Assembly (NCBI GenBank): GCA_016630905.1
Contig: WBMQ01000029.1
Coordinates: forward strand, 1-38,492
Reading direction: 5' to 3'
Source: Capillidium heterosporum
Lineage: Eukaryota > Entomophthoromycota > Entomophthoromycetes > Entomophthorales > Capillidiaceae
Length of the DNA stretch: 38,492 bases
Shown one piece after another: positions 10,885 through 22,505 of this stretch. The position numbers and the translations under genes were made by a program. The notes under the pieces are model-generated. The model had not been told where the DNA came from and did no database searches. It worked only from the letters and a program-made list of their open reading frames with translations. The first letter of the stretch is position 1, and each line of letters starts with the position of its first letter.

Positions 10885-12649
10885 ATGATCAATACCTCTA
10901 CTTCTCCCAAACCAACACCTTTACAGCAAGAGGCCGAAGTTCCAGTAGCAAAGCAAGTACGTCTTTTATCCTTATGATTTTTTAAATGTTTGCATAGGAA
11001 GAACTATTATCTCCAAAGTCAATAGATGATTCATTTACATCTTCCAAATTAACTAGCCCACTATCACCACTCGAGAGTACTCGCAGTGAACCTAATAACC
11101 ACCGGCTCAAGACACCTAGTCAACGTCTTTTACCAACCTCCTACTCCTCAGCCAACCAGACACCGGATATTTTAAGCCCAACCTTCCCAGCCAAGATAAC
11201 TAGAGCTTCCAGCATCTCCGACCTACCGCAGTACAACATTGATTTCTTGGCAAATGGATTCTCCTCCTCCTTAGGAACTAGCCCCAGCCATCGCATTCAA
11301 CGTAGTAAGCCTATTAATTCCAGTTTGACCGGGTTCGGGCAGAAGGAGATGATGGGTGCCGACTACCCATCCCCTTTGGACCTCTCGCGCTCGCCTCTCA
11401 ACGATAGAGGCCCCGAGTCCCCTTACAACCGGAGTCATTTTGGCTCATTTTTGGATTCCAAGACGCCGAGCCGCGCCTACAACACTTCCGAGATGCTGGC
11501 CACCAGCCTCAACCGCTCCAGGGCAACTTCCAACGCTGAGTTCGCACACCGCTTGAGGTTATCCAGCTTGAAAGACGAATCCCCATTCCTCGACAGGCGC
11601 CTAAGCTCCAGTATGTCCCCCATGTTCGGACGGCCGGAGCATTCCCCACTCTTCCGAGGTCAAGTAAATGGGTCACCACACTTAGGATCCTCGTTCGGCC
11701 AAGACTTTGATCAGGAGATCCCTTTCGCCCTCAACCCCAACGACTACTACCGATCCGGGTTCGCCCGCCGCATGTCCCTGACCCCCAATTTCGGCGCCTA
11801 CAATCCATACGACGAGCTGACCTCCCAGATGGAAACTTTGTAAGTCAATTTGCACTTTACTTTTGCTCTTTTCAGCTTTGTTTACCTTTATTCTAGGACT
11901 TTGGAGGAATACAACCACCTTTTAACCCGAAGGCATTCGGTCGCCGCCTCTGCTTTCCCAGCCCGTAAACCTTCGGCTATGGAAGTCCCCGACTCCAACC
12001 GCCTCGACCCTTTAGATGAATCCAAAGATGACCAGTTCGAACAGTTCACCTTAGATATGGGCACAACCGAGCCTACCAAGACCCAGCCCGAAGCTTCGCA
12101 CGGTCAAAGATTCTATGTAGTCGAGTTCAAAGCCAACCGCAACGACCTCTTCTACCCAACCCATGGCTGTAACGCCTCCATAAGAGTGGGCTCCTACGTC
12201 ATTGTCGAGGGTGACCGTGGTAAGGATTTAGGCATCGTTATCCGCGACCCCATCACCATTGAAGACTATAAACAGAACTATAACCAGATTACCCACGGTC
12301 CCGATGGTACTCAGACGTTGAAGGAAGTTGAGCCCAAGAAGATCTACCGACTTGCTATGCCCCATGAAATCGCGTCCTTGGAACTCAAGAAGCAGGACGA
12401 GGAGAAGGCTTTGAACTTAGTACGTGAGAAGTCCATCCAGAGAGAGCTGTACATGAAGTTGGTCGATGCCGAGTACCAATGGTAATTTTTTGTTTTTCAA
12501 ATGCGTATTTAATTCATTTGATATTTAGGGATCGCCGTAAGTTGACCATCTACTTCATCGCCGACCGCCGCATCGACTTCCGCGACTTGGTGCGCGAGCT
12601 GTTCAAAATTTACAAGACACGTATCTGGATGTGTGCTGTCAACGTCTAA
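10885..12649 (+). CDS. PSP1 C-terminal domain protein
   Basis: Four exons give 539 residues: 10885-10956, 10998-11839, 11897-12481 and 12529-12649. Introns are 41, 57 and 47 bp with GT-AG ends, and the frame is continuous to TAA. Residues 1 to about 370 are Ser/Pro/Arg-rich and probably disordered. From about residue 377 the PSP1 domain is clear: [34 protein letters not shown], the [12 protein letters not shown] helix, [20 protein letters not shown] and a closing [20 protein letters not shown]. Yeast Psp1 was found as a suppressor of DNA-polymerase mutants and is linked to mRNA granules; the biochemical role is not established. The second intron has an alternative acceptor at 11875 (TTTTCAG) that would add seven in-frame residues. 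The gene lies inside the 7.6-kb segment framed by the inverted repeat and converges on the importin gene. Confidence 0.92.
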
Positions 12650-13462
12650 CTACCTTTAATGAATGAATCCCTCCTCCAACCTGCTACGTAGGTTCGTTAT
12701 CCTCCTTCCCTTGCCTCCCTTTTGCCTCAAATTAGCCTAGCCTAGTTTATCTACTTGTGCCGAAATTAATTTTATCACCACCCTACCACTACCACCTGTA
12801 CTTGTCCGGTCCCTATGGAATCGCTGCTTAATGAGTAAAAATTAGTTTTTTATCGTTTGTACTTTGATTTGATATTGTTTATGAAGATATTAATTTACTG
12901 CTGTAGCTTTTATATACTTGTCGATATATTTGGCAAACTTTGGCTTTTTACTTCTTTAATACTATACCTTTACATACATACAAATATATATGTTTATTAA
13001 ATTATGTACTCATCTATTTTATTCAAGAACAATGTTTAAAATGTAGTTTACCATATCATCATCTTGTTATCACATGTGCAGATGAAAAGCCTTTTTGGTA
13101 GTAAACTATTTGATATGTTCATGTATTGTTCAAAATGCCTTGAAAGCACTATAAGTTTGTGATTTGATGGCTGTAAAGTTATATAAAAATCTAGAAACTA
13201 GATGAACAAAAGCCATATATAAGCCTACCATGCTTTTAAGAGATGAAGATGGTATATATAGAGTAAGATAGATTGCTTTAATAAGACTGGTTTAAAATTA
13301 CAGTTAAAACTTCACTAAAAGTACATCTATACCCAAATTGAAACTGGTAAATTCATCATTTCTTATATTATAAATATCAAAATAACCAATATATAAACTA
13401 AACAAATGCTGTCGATATACAAAACTTTAACCAGATATTAGCTTTATCTCACGTAAACTTAA
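12650..13462. other. Convergent 3' intergenic region
   Basis: Shared 3' region between the plus-strand PSP1 gene and the minus-strand importin gene. It holds AT-rich sequence with no recognised gene or RNA; transcript ends of both genes must lie here. Confidence 0.4.
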
Positions 13463-16400
13463 TCAATTGAAGATATTGAGGCTGTTAGGTAAAGTGTACC
13501 GATCGTGGCAAACTAAAACAAAGTTGTCAATCAGCATCTTGAACTTGCCGCTGTTGATAGAAGCTCCAAGTATTGCCAAGGGGATCTTCTGCTTGACTTC
13601 GTTGGGGACGTGGGCCGTCGGGTAATTATCCTATCGAAAAAACCAAGTTACTATGTAGGATGTTATATATAAATTTACTGCAGCAAGTAAACTGTTCATC
13701 CACTCAACACTATGCTGCTGGTTGACAGCAATCAGCTTGCGAAAGGTCTCAATTACACTTTTGATGCCTAAAATTGGAAGTTCTTGGGGGATAGCCTATT
13801 TTGTTTAAAAGAATGGTTAGTAAAGGGGCTTTCAGCTTAACTACGTTAAAGATCTTCTGGACAATGAGGGGTCCGTACTTGTGATGGATAAGATTTTGGA
13901 TGAAAGGTTGGATGGGCAGCTCCATAGAGTTGATGAAATAGCCCTCTTTCTTCTCAAGGATGAATATGTCGTACTAGAAAAATAGGTATAATGAGTATTT
14001 GACGGTTGATTATATAATGTAATTAAAACCGTGCTTACCAAGAATGTAGAGATATACTTTATAAGCATACGGTCATAATGATCCAAAGCGATCAGGCAGA
14101 AATCCAATGTGTGGCAGATCAGCTGCTCTGGGAGCAATAGGAAGGCATGAGGCGCGTTACTTACAACCTATATGGTACATTCGTTCAATTCAAGCTATAT
14201 TTCATGTTAGACTTACCCTATTCAACATCTTGGCGTAGGCAAGCGCCAACATGTTCTTATTTTCCAGATCTAAGGCGAGTTAGATATAGAAATAAAGCTT
14301 AAAAGGTACCTTCGCGGCTCAAAAAGAAACCGGAACAAAATTGGACGATGGAAATCAAAAACGACGCCAGCAGTTTTAACTCTTCAGAGTAGATAGGGTC
14401 CATGGGAGCTGGGTTGGATTTGCCATGGCAATTGAATACCATGTATATGCTGTCCAAGATGTTTTCGTTGGGGTGGGTAAGAGAGCTGCCTGTAAAAGCT
14501 GTAATAGCGGTTCCAACGGGAAATTGAAGGGGGACTTGACACCCATGGTACGAATACCTTCGTTTATAAACTTCATTATGGCCTAACATAAAAGTAAACA
14601 TCGACTTGAATATTGGAATTACCTGTATAACCTCACCGTCGGCACCAAACAGTTCGATGGAACGGCTGGTAATCGCGAAAATCTTCTGGGAGTAAGCATC
14701 GCCCGATGGCATATGCTTATCGGCTAGCTCAAGATCGATAATTTGGGTAGCGTTCAGTCCTTTGGCAGCAGCAAATAACAGCTGGAATCCGAGTGCAATT
14801 AGTTTAAGCGTTTCCTCGTTCACCTAAGAGATATTACTATCATATAGGCTTAAGAAATATACGTTCGAGTTGGATAGAGCCGATTCCAGGTACTGGACAA
14901 TGAATGAAGTCAGTTTCTATAAAAGTAATGATACCATAAAATTAAAATAGTTATTTTAAAATATACATACCTCCGTCCTTACTAAGAGCAGGTCATTATT
15001 CTTAAAAGAGATGAGGGAGCCTACCGATTCGATCATCTTTTCCAAAGAGTCCTCCTATGTTTATACCAAAAGTTAAAAAATAGAACACTTTGAAAATAAT
15101 ACATCAAGTTGTGCGTGGATCGAAAGTAACGTATCAATCAGGCTATCCACACCGTCGGCCAGATCCTCGCTCGAGTTTTCGACGATAGTGTGGAAAGCAC
15201 GCGAGGCACTAGTACGGAAATCAGCGTATGAGAGATTGGCCAATACGCGGCTGACAATTTTGATCAAACTGGACCCTTTGCTGATGTAGGAGATATAGTT
15301 GGAAACTAGGTCCAGCGTCTGATTCTTCAGTTGCTTTACTTGGAAGCTCGAATGGCTAGTCACATCCAGAATCTGGCCAATCAAATCGTCGGCTACTAGG
15401 TGGAGGATCGAAGGCTCCAGTTTGACATCGTAGTGACTACTGTTGATCTTGTTGATAACGAAAAGCGACACTTCTAGCTCCTAATTTAACAATTAAAATG
15501 GAACTCAAATTAAATTTTATTACCTGCCATGTTCTCGTCCCACTACCGACTCCTTTGATCAACTCTGTAGTGCAGCTGACGAGGTAACTAAAGTACTCCA
15601 TCTTGAGGAGAAAGTAGGTATCCATGAAGATGCTCTCCACCTCCATACGGAAAGATATGAAAGCCGAACGCTCAGCTAATTGATTAGAAAATTTACATGT
15701 ATAGGCTTACAGCTGGACCACGTTTCTAGTTCCGACTCGACTGGATACTGGGCCTTGGAGTGAATGATCTGTACGACTTTGGCTAAGATTGGGAGTAAAT
15801 TGCGCTTCATCTGATCCCTCTCAATCGATCCCTCAGGGTACTTGTCCTTGATTTCCAAAGCCTTCTCCTGCAGCTCTTTCCAAAACTCAACTGTATTGTT
15901 AGTAACGTGATGAAAAATCAAGTTAAGGCTTTAAGACTTTGTGATTAAGATCAAATTTTTAAAAGTAAAAGGATATCTCTTGCACGGTCGGGTCGCCAGG
16001 ATAATCACTTAGTAATAGTAAAATTTTTACGATTATAGCAATCGAAGCATCCTCAACTAAGATATTCTCAACAATCTTATCCGAATACATTACTCCAAAG
16101 TTGCCGTACAGCTTACTCATAGAAACAAAAGTTTCTAGATCTAATTACAGCTACTATTAGGGCTTCACTTGAAAACTAAAAATACCATCTATGTTGCTTT
16201 GAGCGATGTTCTGCATATTCTGACTTATGAGCCACTCCAAAATCTTGTTGTACAGCGTGGTGGATACACTTCTAGCGTTGTTGTGGTTGAGTAGGTCGTT
16301 TATTATTTCGATGCATTTGGGAGCACATCCGGGTATGTACACGTTTTCAATTACTCGGTCCACCACTTCACTTAAAGCTCTAAAATGAAAGATATTTAGA

Positions 16401-17331
16401 CTCTGTTGTTTAAAAAAGCTACAATGCCGGAATCCCGAACGAAACCCAGCTACTTAGACAATCCAAACTACGGAATCGCATCTTCATGGATATGTTCAAG
16501 TCTTCCCTAATCATAGTAAAATTTCCAACCAGCTCCAAAGCTCTGGTTCGTCCTTCATTTCCTAGATATATGGTTAAAAGATTGCTAAACAAAAACATTT
16601 TAGAAATAAAATGGGAAAAAATAGGGCTACCTAGAGTCACGGATATCGCGGAAAGTTTGAAACTCCTCAGCCAGTAATTTGAGGTATAGGAGTTGGGCCC
16701 CAGTAATAGTTATTGGGTCTCCCCCTAAATTCCGACCACAGTTTTGAATCTCATTGTATATGTCTTCGACGAAGGTGTTCCACCCTGAATGGTATTCGTG
16801 GAAGGCCAAGAGTATTAGCTAAGCAAATGGAATTTAAAAGCTGTCAAGAACTATCAATTTACGGATGTAAATAATTTTATCACGACCATGTCTTTAGTTT
16901 CGGTGCGTTGGAATATAAAGTAAACTAACTTGTTCATTATGTACTGTCGTATTTCAAGCCTCCTTGCCTCATTACTTTTAAGTTCAAACCTGTATATGTT
17001 TTAAACACTTTATAATATTTAAATAAATTTACCATTTCGTTTTGATCTTGTAATATAAGGTATGAGCACCGTAAAACAGACAGCTATCATTCTATTCAAT
17101 AAGAAATATGAATTTAAAATTTAGGTTAGCAAATTAAAAAAGTACTTGTAGATTTAATAGGTAAGCTGAGAAGTCCCATGCAATTTCTTTACGCTGAACG
17201 AGTTGAAGTTTATCAGTTGCATCTTTCAAGGGTACTGACAATCCCTCGGCCAAACTTTGGAAATCACCTTCATTGAACTCGATAAACCTTTCAAAATCCC
17301 TATACCGGTCGCTGATACTTGAGGATCTCAT
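13463..17331 (-). CDS. Importin-13/Kap122-type karyopherin beta
   Basis: Twenty exons give 986 residues, close to importin-13: 17331-17146, 17091-17033, 16989-16863, 16818-16631, 16584-16423, 16379-16186, 16140-15977, 15906-15711, 15675-15524, 15480-15103, 15054-14971, 14916-14863, 14823-14623, 14582-14543, 14489-14310, 14269-14217, 14167-14039, 13973-13845, 13795-13679, 13630-13463. Such proteins carry cargo through nuclear pores with Ran. Family hallmarks: LFYGAHTLYYKIKTKW in the first HEAT repeats, AEEFQTFRDI (importin-13 has a PEEFQT string), LDCLSSWVSFGIP, the FWKELQE and ETWSS region, and a C-terminal helix ending in LIDNFVLVCH. Eighteen introns are GT-AG, 35-65 bp; intron 7 (15907-15976) reads as U12-type AT-AC. 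Least certain junctions: 14542/14490 (a 32-bp alternative exists) and 16630/16585. The start codon lies 135 bp from the right repeat arm. Confidence 0.9.
15907..15976 (-). other. Candidate U12-type AT-AC intron in the importin-13 gene
   Basis: The 70-bp intron begins ATATCCTTTT and ends CATCAC. It carries CCTTAAC at 15928-15922, with the presumed branch adenosine 16 nt from the 3' end. These match the known U12 donor (ATATCCTT), branch (TTCCTTAAC) and AT-AC ends. Removing it joins residues DPTVQE to VTNNTVEFWKEL in phase 0. Importin-13 homologues, as I remember them, have a similar short V.ET/FW stretch here. No GT-AG pair nearby keeps the frame: the obvious ..TACAG acceptor at the 3' side gives the wrong phase. 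The other introns of this gene have GT-AG ends. Confidence 0.82.
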
Positions 17332-17465
17332 ATCACAACTTTATATTGGTTGATAGCTGGCCGAAGTTGTAAGTGCTGGAGAGCTTATTTGATTTTAGCT
17401 TGAGGATTGTTTGGCAAATGGGTTGAACAGATGTTATCACGTTCTGTTAAATTTCCCAATAAATA

Positions 17466-18724
17466 TGTTCTGGTAAAATGTATAATTTATACAAGTTTAC
17501 TTATATAAAACAATCTAATATTTCGGATCAAAGTAGCTTATTGATCCAATCATTTCAAATATTAGAAAGCAAAGTTATAAAGTAACACTTGAAATATCTA
17601 GCTACTCTTCCTTAAGTTTGAAGCATAAAGTACAAAGAGCCTGACAGCACTTCCACTCAAGATACTTGTCACAGTTGAATATTTGGAAGCTAAAGAACTA
17701 TTTGAATTGATCTTGACAAACCAATACCTTTGACAGTTACCTTTACTATCAATATTTCGCAATACTGCCAATATATTGGAGAGTTGGGTTGATGACAAAT
17801 CTATTAAAGAATTACAAGATACAGTGTACCAACAAGGCAAAACATGTCAAAGATAACCTAGATTTTCCAATTCTCACTCACAAGCACATTATATCCTTTA
17901 AAGAATATGTTGAAGATAAAAGCTGCTTTTTCAACTTAACTAATAAGGATTCCAAGACTTATTTCCCACACTATAACTAATCAACCAACCAAGCCTCCCA
18001 ACCTTGAATGTACTAGTGATAACCAGCTACTCTCTCAATAGATCTTCAAGTATGTCAAGCCCAAGTCACCTACCCTCAAGACATTAAAGCTGACAAAGGC
18101 AAATATACCTTAGTACAAAGCTTTGCTCTCTACTTTAAAAAGCACTACTAAGCACTTCTGGTACTTGAGGTACAAACCCATTTAATTGATTGGCTGCTTG
18201 AAAGATTGTAATTACTGGCCTACTTGGAAGGATTGGAATTTCTTAAGTGTAAGCTGCAATCTATATACTTTACACCAATATGGAGCAAGTTTAGAAAACT
18301 CAATATTACTTCTTTGGTTTATCCAATCCACTACAGATCTCTGGTTTAGTAAATGTAGCCTATCTATCAATGAACCTCCTGCTTGATTGTGAACCTAAAA
18401 GTATTTCAATTACATTCAAGACTTTAACCCACCTTCAGCACTTTTATAAATGTCAAGCTTACTAAAGACTTATTCTTAAATCCAAGTTGTAGCTTTTATC
18501 TTTTGGAACTTGGATAAGATGATACCTAGCTTTGTAAGGTTTATGGCTAGTATGATGATCTACCATAGCTTCATCATTAGCTACAATGCTACTGAAAATC
18601 CTAACCAACTTCCAGATAAGTTGAAGGATACCTCGATCAAGGTTAGTATTAAAGAAAGAAATGTTGAAGTGGATTAAGTTATGTTTACCTAGACTTCTTG
18701 ATAATAGATACGGATTAGGAAGTT
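17466..18724. repeat. Right arm of a 1,259-bp inverted repeat
   Basis: Reverse complement of 8615-9873, about 99.8% identical by eye. Its inner edge lies 135 bp upstream of the importin-13 start codon, so it may overlap that gene's promoter. The plus strand of this arm contains coding-like but broken pieces, for example a frame ending DKLKDTSIKVSIKERNVEVD before TAA near 18674 and another at 17789-17980. These suggest a decayed protein gene inside the repeat; the family was not recognised. Confidence 0.95.
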
Positions 18725-19158
18725 GAAGTACAGATTGATGATCGTTTCAAAACTTCGGATAAGATAAGTTTGTAAGTAAAAAGTACTATATGCATACTTT
18801 GTTTTGGTTAATATATTTATAAGGGAAGATAGTTTAAAAATTTGTACCTTTTCTGTTGTTTATTAGTGATTTTTATAAGAGCATTAGTTCTTTACATAGT
18901 TCTAAGTACAAATGACTAGATTCAGCAAATATAGAACTATTCACTTTATATTAATTTCGATTTTAATTATACATTTACAAAATATGTTAGTTACTGAATT
19001 TCAATATCGATGCAATATTTAGCTTACAATGTATGTGTGTACAAAAAGAGTCAAATCAAATAGCAAAAAGTAATATACAGATATATAATTAAAACAACAA
19101 AGCACCATACATCCACAATTTAAATTCCAAAAAAGAACCTTCATTTACTACCCAAAAC
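18725..19158. other. Intergenic region, no gene seen
   Basis: AT-rich spacer between the right repeat arm and the 3' end of the aminopeptidase gene. Nothing recognisable beyond its likely use as the 3' untranslated region of that gene. Confidence 0.4.
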
Positions 19159-22040
19159 CTACGATTCCTCAACCTGCAACGACTCTAACCACTCGAAAAC
19201 CTGAGTGCCATCCCGTTTCAACCAACCGATACGGCTCTTCAAATAATCAATGGTCTGTTCGACGGCCAATTTGGCCTGATCGACATCCTTAAACCAAGTC
19301 TCCACGTTCTGCAAATCTTCTTGAGTATTCAACCTGGTAGCTACAACCTTGATCAAGTTGCCCAAAGTTGACACGTTGTGTTTGAAAGTCTCTTGGAAGA
19401 ACTGCAAATTCTCCTTGACGAAAAATAGGGTCTCCTTTCGGAAGGAAAAGTTCTTTGCCAAGGCGTTGAGAACTGCTACTAGATCTTGAGGCTTGATCTC
19501 ACCACTTAGGACCTTGGCGAATATAGTCTTAAGGTTGTTGAGATCGGGCGTAGAGCATAAAGCAACTAGAAGTAGCATCTTCTGGTCGGCTAAATTGGTG
19601 CTTTCATAGAGTTCGTTGATGATCTGATATCCGTTGGGTAGATACTGTACGACGCAGCCGTAGATAATCTCCTTGTGGTCGGGGTTTAGCTTTGACAGGT
19701 GGTTGCGGTGCTCTTCGAACTTTGCAAGTAGCTGATCGATCACCCTATAAAGCATAACATTAGTTTCAATAAAACCACTATTCAAATTAAAAACTTACGG
19801 TTTGTATCCCGAACTCACGACCATTTTAAGCGCCAAAGTCCGCAAAAAGGTGATGACGATACGCTCCCCTTCTTGGAAATCTAAGCCCACCTTGAGCAAT
19901 ACTGGTAAGAAGATCTTCAAGCCCAGCTTGTTGAACAGCTGCAGGCTTTGAGGTTCCAAGTTATACCACACATTGGTCAGATCGACAATCTGGGTACCTA
20001 CCTCCTCCAAAACCAGCTGACTGTTTAAATTCTTGCACTTGACTAGCAAGTTCAACAGTTCAACCGTGTGGATGTGGCCCGATGCAGCTAATGCCGAAGT
20101 ATCGGATATAAGTTGGATGACATCGGATTCGGTGAAAGTACCATCCATAGCTGCGATATGATCTCCCAACTTGGCCAACAAAGGTGTAGAGTACAAGGTA
20201 CGGAAGAGTCCTATGCCGTCCCCGTTCAATTTCTGGAAGGAATTGCTGTCGTTCGAATCCAGCACCACTTTTTCATCGACCAGAATTATTGGCTGCAGTG
20301 TTGACTTGGCATAAAGGGGAACCCACCACAACGTATTTTTAGCCTCTTTCGACTTGCTGTCGACATCAAATTCGTTAAACTCGTTGATATCGAACGGAGT
20401 TTGTTTAATTTCAATCTTACCATCTACTTCTTCGACCTTGACTAGAGGGTAGCCTTTAACCTTGGTCCACTTTTCCATGAAAGTTTCGACATCTACGCCG
20501 GTAGCTTGCTTGAATGCCAGCCACAGATCCTTGGTGGTAGTAGCCCCAAATCTATTTTGCTCGAGGTAGTGATGAAGCCCGTTGAAGAAGTTATCGGGAC
20601 CCAGGTAGGAGGCCAACATGCGGATGAGACTGGCGCCTTTGGAGTAGGAGATGGCGTCAAAGATCTGGCTGAAGGCATTGTCATCGGTATCGTCGTAATC
20701 CAATTGAAGAGGATGGGACGACTTCAAAGCGTCGAGATCCATAGCGCGACGGTAATCTCCCAAGATAAATTGAGTCCAAACTCCCCAGATTGGGTACAGT
20801 TTGTCAGTAGCATAAGTCCCCAAGTAGGTGGCGAACCCCTCCTTCAACCACAATTGAGACCAGGATCGGATGGTCACCAAATTACCGAACCACTGATGAG
20901 CCAACTCGTGGGCAATGATACCGGCGATTCGCTGCTTGGTAGCGTTGGTGGATTGAGCCTCTGAGAATAGGAGCAAGGAGGTACGGAAAGTCATCAGACC
21001 CCAGTTCTCCATGGCACCGATGTTGAACTCGGGTACCGCCAACAGGTCGAGTTTGGGAAGGGGGTATTTTACCTTGAATAGGCCTTCAAATAACTCCAAA
21101 ACTTTGGAGCTGACTTCCAAAGCGTAGGTTCCCAAGTGGGCTTGACCGACCGGTGCGTAAACTTTGATTGGAATTTGAGTTCCCGATTCCACGTTTTTAT
21201 ACTCAGCCGATACGTAGTCTAATTCTCCGATTGCGAAAGCTACCAACTATGGAGATAAACTGATTAAAAATAATATATTTTGGAATTTACGTAGGTGGGC
21301 ATGGACGGAGTAGTGTTGAACTTGATGCACTTCAAGTTCTCAACTGCAGTTTCGGACTGAACGTCCATGTTGCTTATGCAGGTCAAATGGGTAGGTACGA
21401 TCAAACTGATATCGAAAGTGGCCCTCAAGCTGGGCTATTATAATAAATAATCGTCAACAAACATAAAGTTGGGAAACTACCTGATCGAAGCATGGGAAAG
21501 CTTGTCTGGCATCAGAAGTTTCAAAGTGGGTAGATACCATAAACCTATTTCAACTTAACACGACCATATTAGCACAAAAAGTTACTTTGTATTGCCAGCT
21601 TCATCAACATACTTAGACCTGTAGAATCCAGCCATACTGTCGTTGATAATTCCTTTGTACTCAACCAAAACTTCCAGCTCCTTCTCCTGCAAAGGCTCAG
21701 TCAAAATAACGGTAACCGTTTCATTCTTGTTGTCCAAGATGTCTTTAATTTCGTACCTGTTCCCATTGAAATTGAGTACCTTAATTAGCTAATAGAGGCT
21801 TACTTTTTAACTGGAGTTCGAACTTCAAAATTGTTAAAGGTCAAGTTTTTGAAATTAAAAGTTATTTTATCTACACTTTCTGACAGTACAGTACAACTTC
21901 AAAACCATAGAAAACTAAGTAAACAACAAATGAAAAATAAAATACCTTATTATAACTTGTCCTTCAAATACAAACTCCTGTAAGTTGGGTTGAATTGTCA
22001 AGTTATAGTGGCTGGGCACTATCGTATACTTCTCTCCCAT
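19159..22040 (-). CDS. M1-family zinc aminopeptidase (puromycin-sensitive type)
   Basis: Seven exons give 866 residues: 22040-21946, 21896-21804, 21756-21586, 21544-21481, 21434-21291, 21246-19799 and 19744-19159, ending in TAG; six GT-AG introns are 41-54 bp. The enzyme removes N-terminal residues from peptides, normally in the cytosol. The N-terminal beta domain includes VPSHYNLTIQPNL and FETSDARQAFPCFDQP. The catalytic part has GAMEN (about 266-270), the zinc site HELAH with the downstream glutamate in LWLKEGFATYL (His302, Glu303, His306, Glu325) and the transition-state tyrosine in AISYSKGAS (about 390). The ERAP1-like C-terminal helical domain closes the protein. Length equals yeast Aap1 and human PSA, and no signal peptide is visible, which fits a cytosolic enzyme. 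The first intron acceptor (21897) is the least certain junction. It is divergently arranged with the JmjC gene. Confidence 0.95.
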
Positions 22041-22505
22041 ATTCTTTTGTCTCCGTTTATATATCAATTACTCTTGTTTTAAAGTAAAGAGAAAGGAAAG
22101 AGATACTGGCTCCAAAACTAGAAATATCGATTGCCAATAGTCGGGCAATTCCAATAAATTGGTCTATTGGTTCGAGTTTGCTTAGCTTCCAGTCAACTGA
22201 GGTCACCTATTTCAACTCTAGGTAAAGCAAGATGACGTTGTAAGATCTTCAACTAATTTTTTATATATTTAAACTCTTTCCCAAATGGGTAGATAGGATT
22301 TTCCAATAATAAAGTACCTTTGCGATTATTATTTGTAGTTCATTTTACACCTGTGTTTGCATTTTGACATATTAATAAGTAGGATTCTATCTTGAATTAT
22401 TTGGCAGATTACAAGAAGTTTAAAATATTTAAAGCATACCATCATTCGAGCACTTTGTTCAATTAATTTCGAACAGTGAGTATTTCCATTGAAACCATCT
22501 GGTTA
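22041..22505. promoter_or_regulatory. Shared divergent promoter region
   Basis: This 465-bp spacer separates the divergently read aminopeptidase and JmjC genes and must contain both promoters. A TATATAAA word on the minus strand (22056-22063) is only about 16 bp from the aminopeptidase ATG, too close for a normal TATA box, so it is not claimed as functional. Confidence 0.45.

Noticed and set aside
11682-12079. Minus-strand open frames across the PSP1 gene
   Set aside because: They are antisense to coding exons and lack family motifs or splice logic.
14299-14582. A single uninterrupted exon across the importin-13 region 14582-14310
   Set aside because: The first part matches the family in one frame and the last part in another, so an intron (14542-14490 preferred) is needed between them.
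16562-16630. Acceptor at the CTAG just before GAAATGAAGG for importin-13 intron 4
   Set aside because: It needs a weaker GTGACT donor further upstream; GTAGCC with the TTTGTTTAG acceptor at 16585 gives a normal 46-bp intron and keeps the frame.
20506-20964. 152-codon open frame opposite the aminopeptidase gene
   Set aside because: It is antisense to the conserved zinc-site exon and is explained by codon use on the other strand.
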